From assembly GCF_000296855.1 (NCBI RefSeq), contig NZ_CAKC01000073.1:1-32778 (forward strand): 32,778 bases of DNA, in the 5' to 3' direction. Below are positions 32,701-32,778 of the stretch, piece by piece. The notes under the pieces were generated by a model, which did not search any database, was not told the origin of the DNA, and saw only the letters and a program-made list of their open reading frames with translations. The DNA is from Lactobacillus gigeriorum DSM 23908 = CRBIP 24.85. GTDB taxonomy: Bacteria; Bacillota; Bacilli; Lactobacillales; Lactobacillaceae. A program made the translations under genes and the position numbers. Position 1 is the stretch's first letter; each line of letters opens with the position of its first letter.

Positions 32701-32778
32701 TAGAGTTACTGCGAAACATCTGCTATAATCTTAAATTATGAAATACGAAACAGCTAAAAATTTAAACAATACCAGATT
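32701..32778 (+). mobile_element. Left end of an IS5-like insertion sequence (partial)
   Basis: The element presumably begins at about 32701 (TAGAGTTACTGCGAAAC...), where the polymerase homology ends, and runs out of the window. The inverted repeat cannot be confirmed because the other end is not seen. TATAAT at 32724-32729 would drive the transposase. Confidence 0.55.
32738..32778 (+). CDS. Transposase start, IS5-family-like (partial)
   Basis: The ATG at 32738 opens a frame reading MKYETAKNLNNTR up to the window edge. This resembles the N-terminus of IS5-group transposases of lactobacilli (ISL2-like, 'MKYETA..L....FKR..G'). Too short for a firm family call. Confidence 0.5.
   Translation, partial: MKYETAKNLNNTR

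Noticed and set aside
1..32778. CRISPR array, tRNA or rRNA genes
   Set aside because: No regularly spaced direct repeats and no tRNA cloverleaf or rRNA-like sequence were recognised on either strand.

Overview
The window looks like a low-GC, insertion-sequence-rich chromosome segment of the Lactobacillus acidophilus/helveticus/crispatus group. The basis is the codon and AT bias, the pyrimidine gene order with PyrR-type leaders, the FNR-like (FLP) regulators carrying a Cys pair, and IS families common in these species (IS982, IS256, IS110, IS607, IS30, IS5-like). The species call is inference; no database was searched.

Layout. 1-1860: wreckage of a surface-polysaccharide locus (glycosyltransferase remnants and a membrane-protein pseudogene) split by an IS982-family element. 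1869-11800: an apparently complete set for de novo UMP synthesis. pyrF-pyrE read leftward, and pyrD, pyrR, pyrB-pyrC-carA-carB read rightward. Three leaders (pyrFE, pyrR, pyrB) combine a PyrR-type stem-loop with an intrinsic terminator, so UMP/PRPP sensing by PyrR should attenuate each unit; pyrD has a short leader without one. 12043-15990: a lone ABC exporter and a co-transcribed pair of zinc-ribbon membrane proteins (DUF6574-like and TcaA-like).

16198-20044: an IS256-family fragment and a longer decayed IS256 copy in direct orientation. They bracket an orphan basic protein, an FLP-type regulator (FLP1), and a divergent Cu/Zn-SOD-like protein with an EF-hand loop. A perfect TTGAT-N4-ATCAA box lies between the last two. 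20157-22175: a MATE exporter and a DUF6155-like gene. 22230-23253: an IS110-family transposase that lost its C-terminal domain.

23456-26917 is the most interesting part: a four-gene operon of a P1B-type ATPase with an atypical CPG motif, a small HMA metallochaperone, a Dps/ferritin-like protein and a second FLP regulator (FLP2, Cys5/Cys102). A TTGAT-N4-GTCAA box is centred about 41.5 nt upstream of the predicted start site, the class II activator position. I propose a thiol-redox-switched metal export/storage module, possibly forming one regulon with the FLP1/SOD-like pair.

26999-27586 is a uracil-DNA glycosylase-family gene. 27661-30180 is an IS607-family element: tnpA broken at an A10 run, tnpB with Asn at the expected third RuvC Asp, and a structured right end likely to hold the guide RNA. 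The rest is decay: a frameshifted Asp/Glu racemase, a serine-recombinase tail, an IS30 tail, a small membrane protein, and a UvrX-like polymerase tail with YolD and a frameshifted third gene, cut by an incoming IS5-like element at the right edge.
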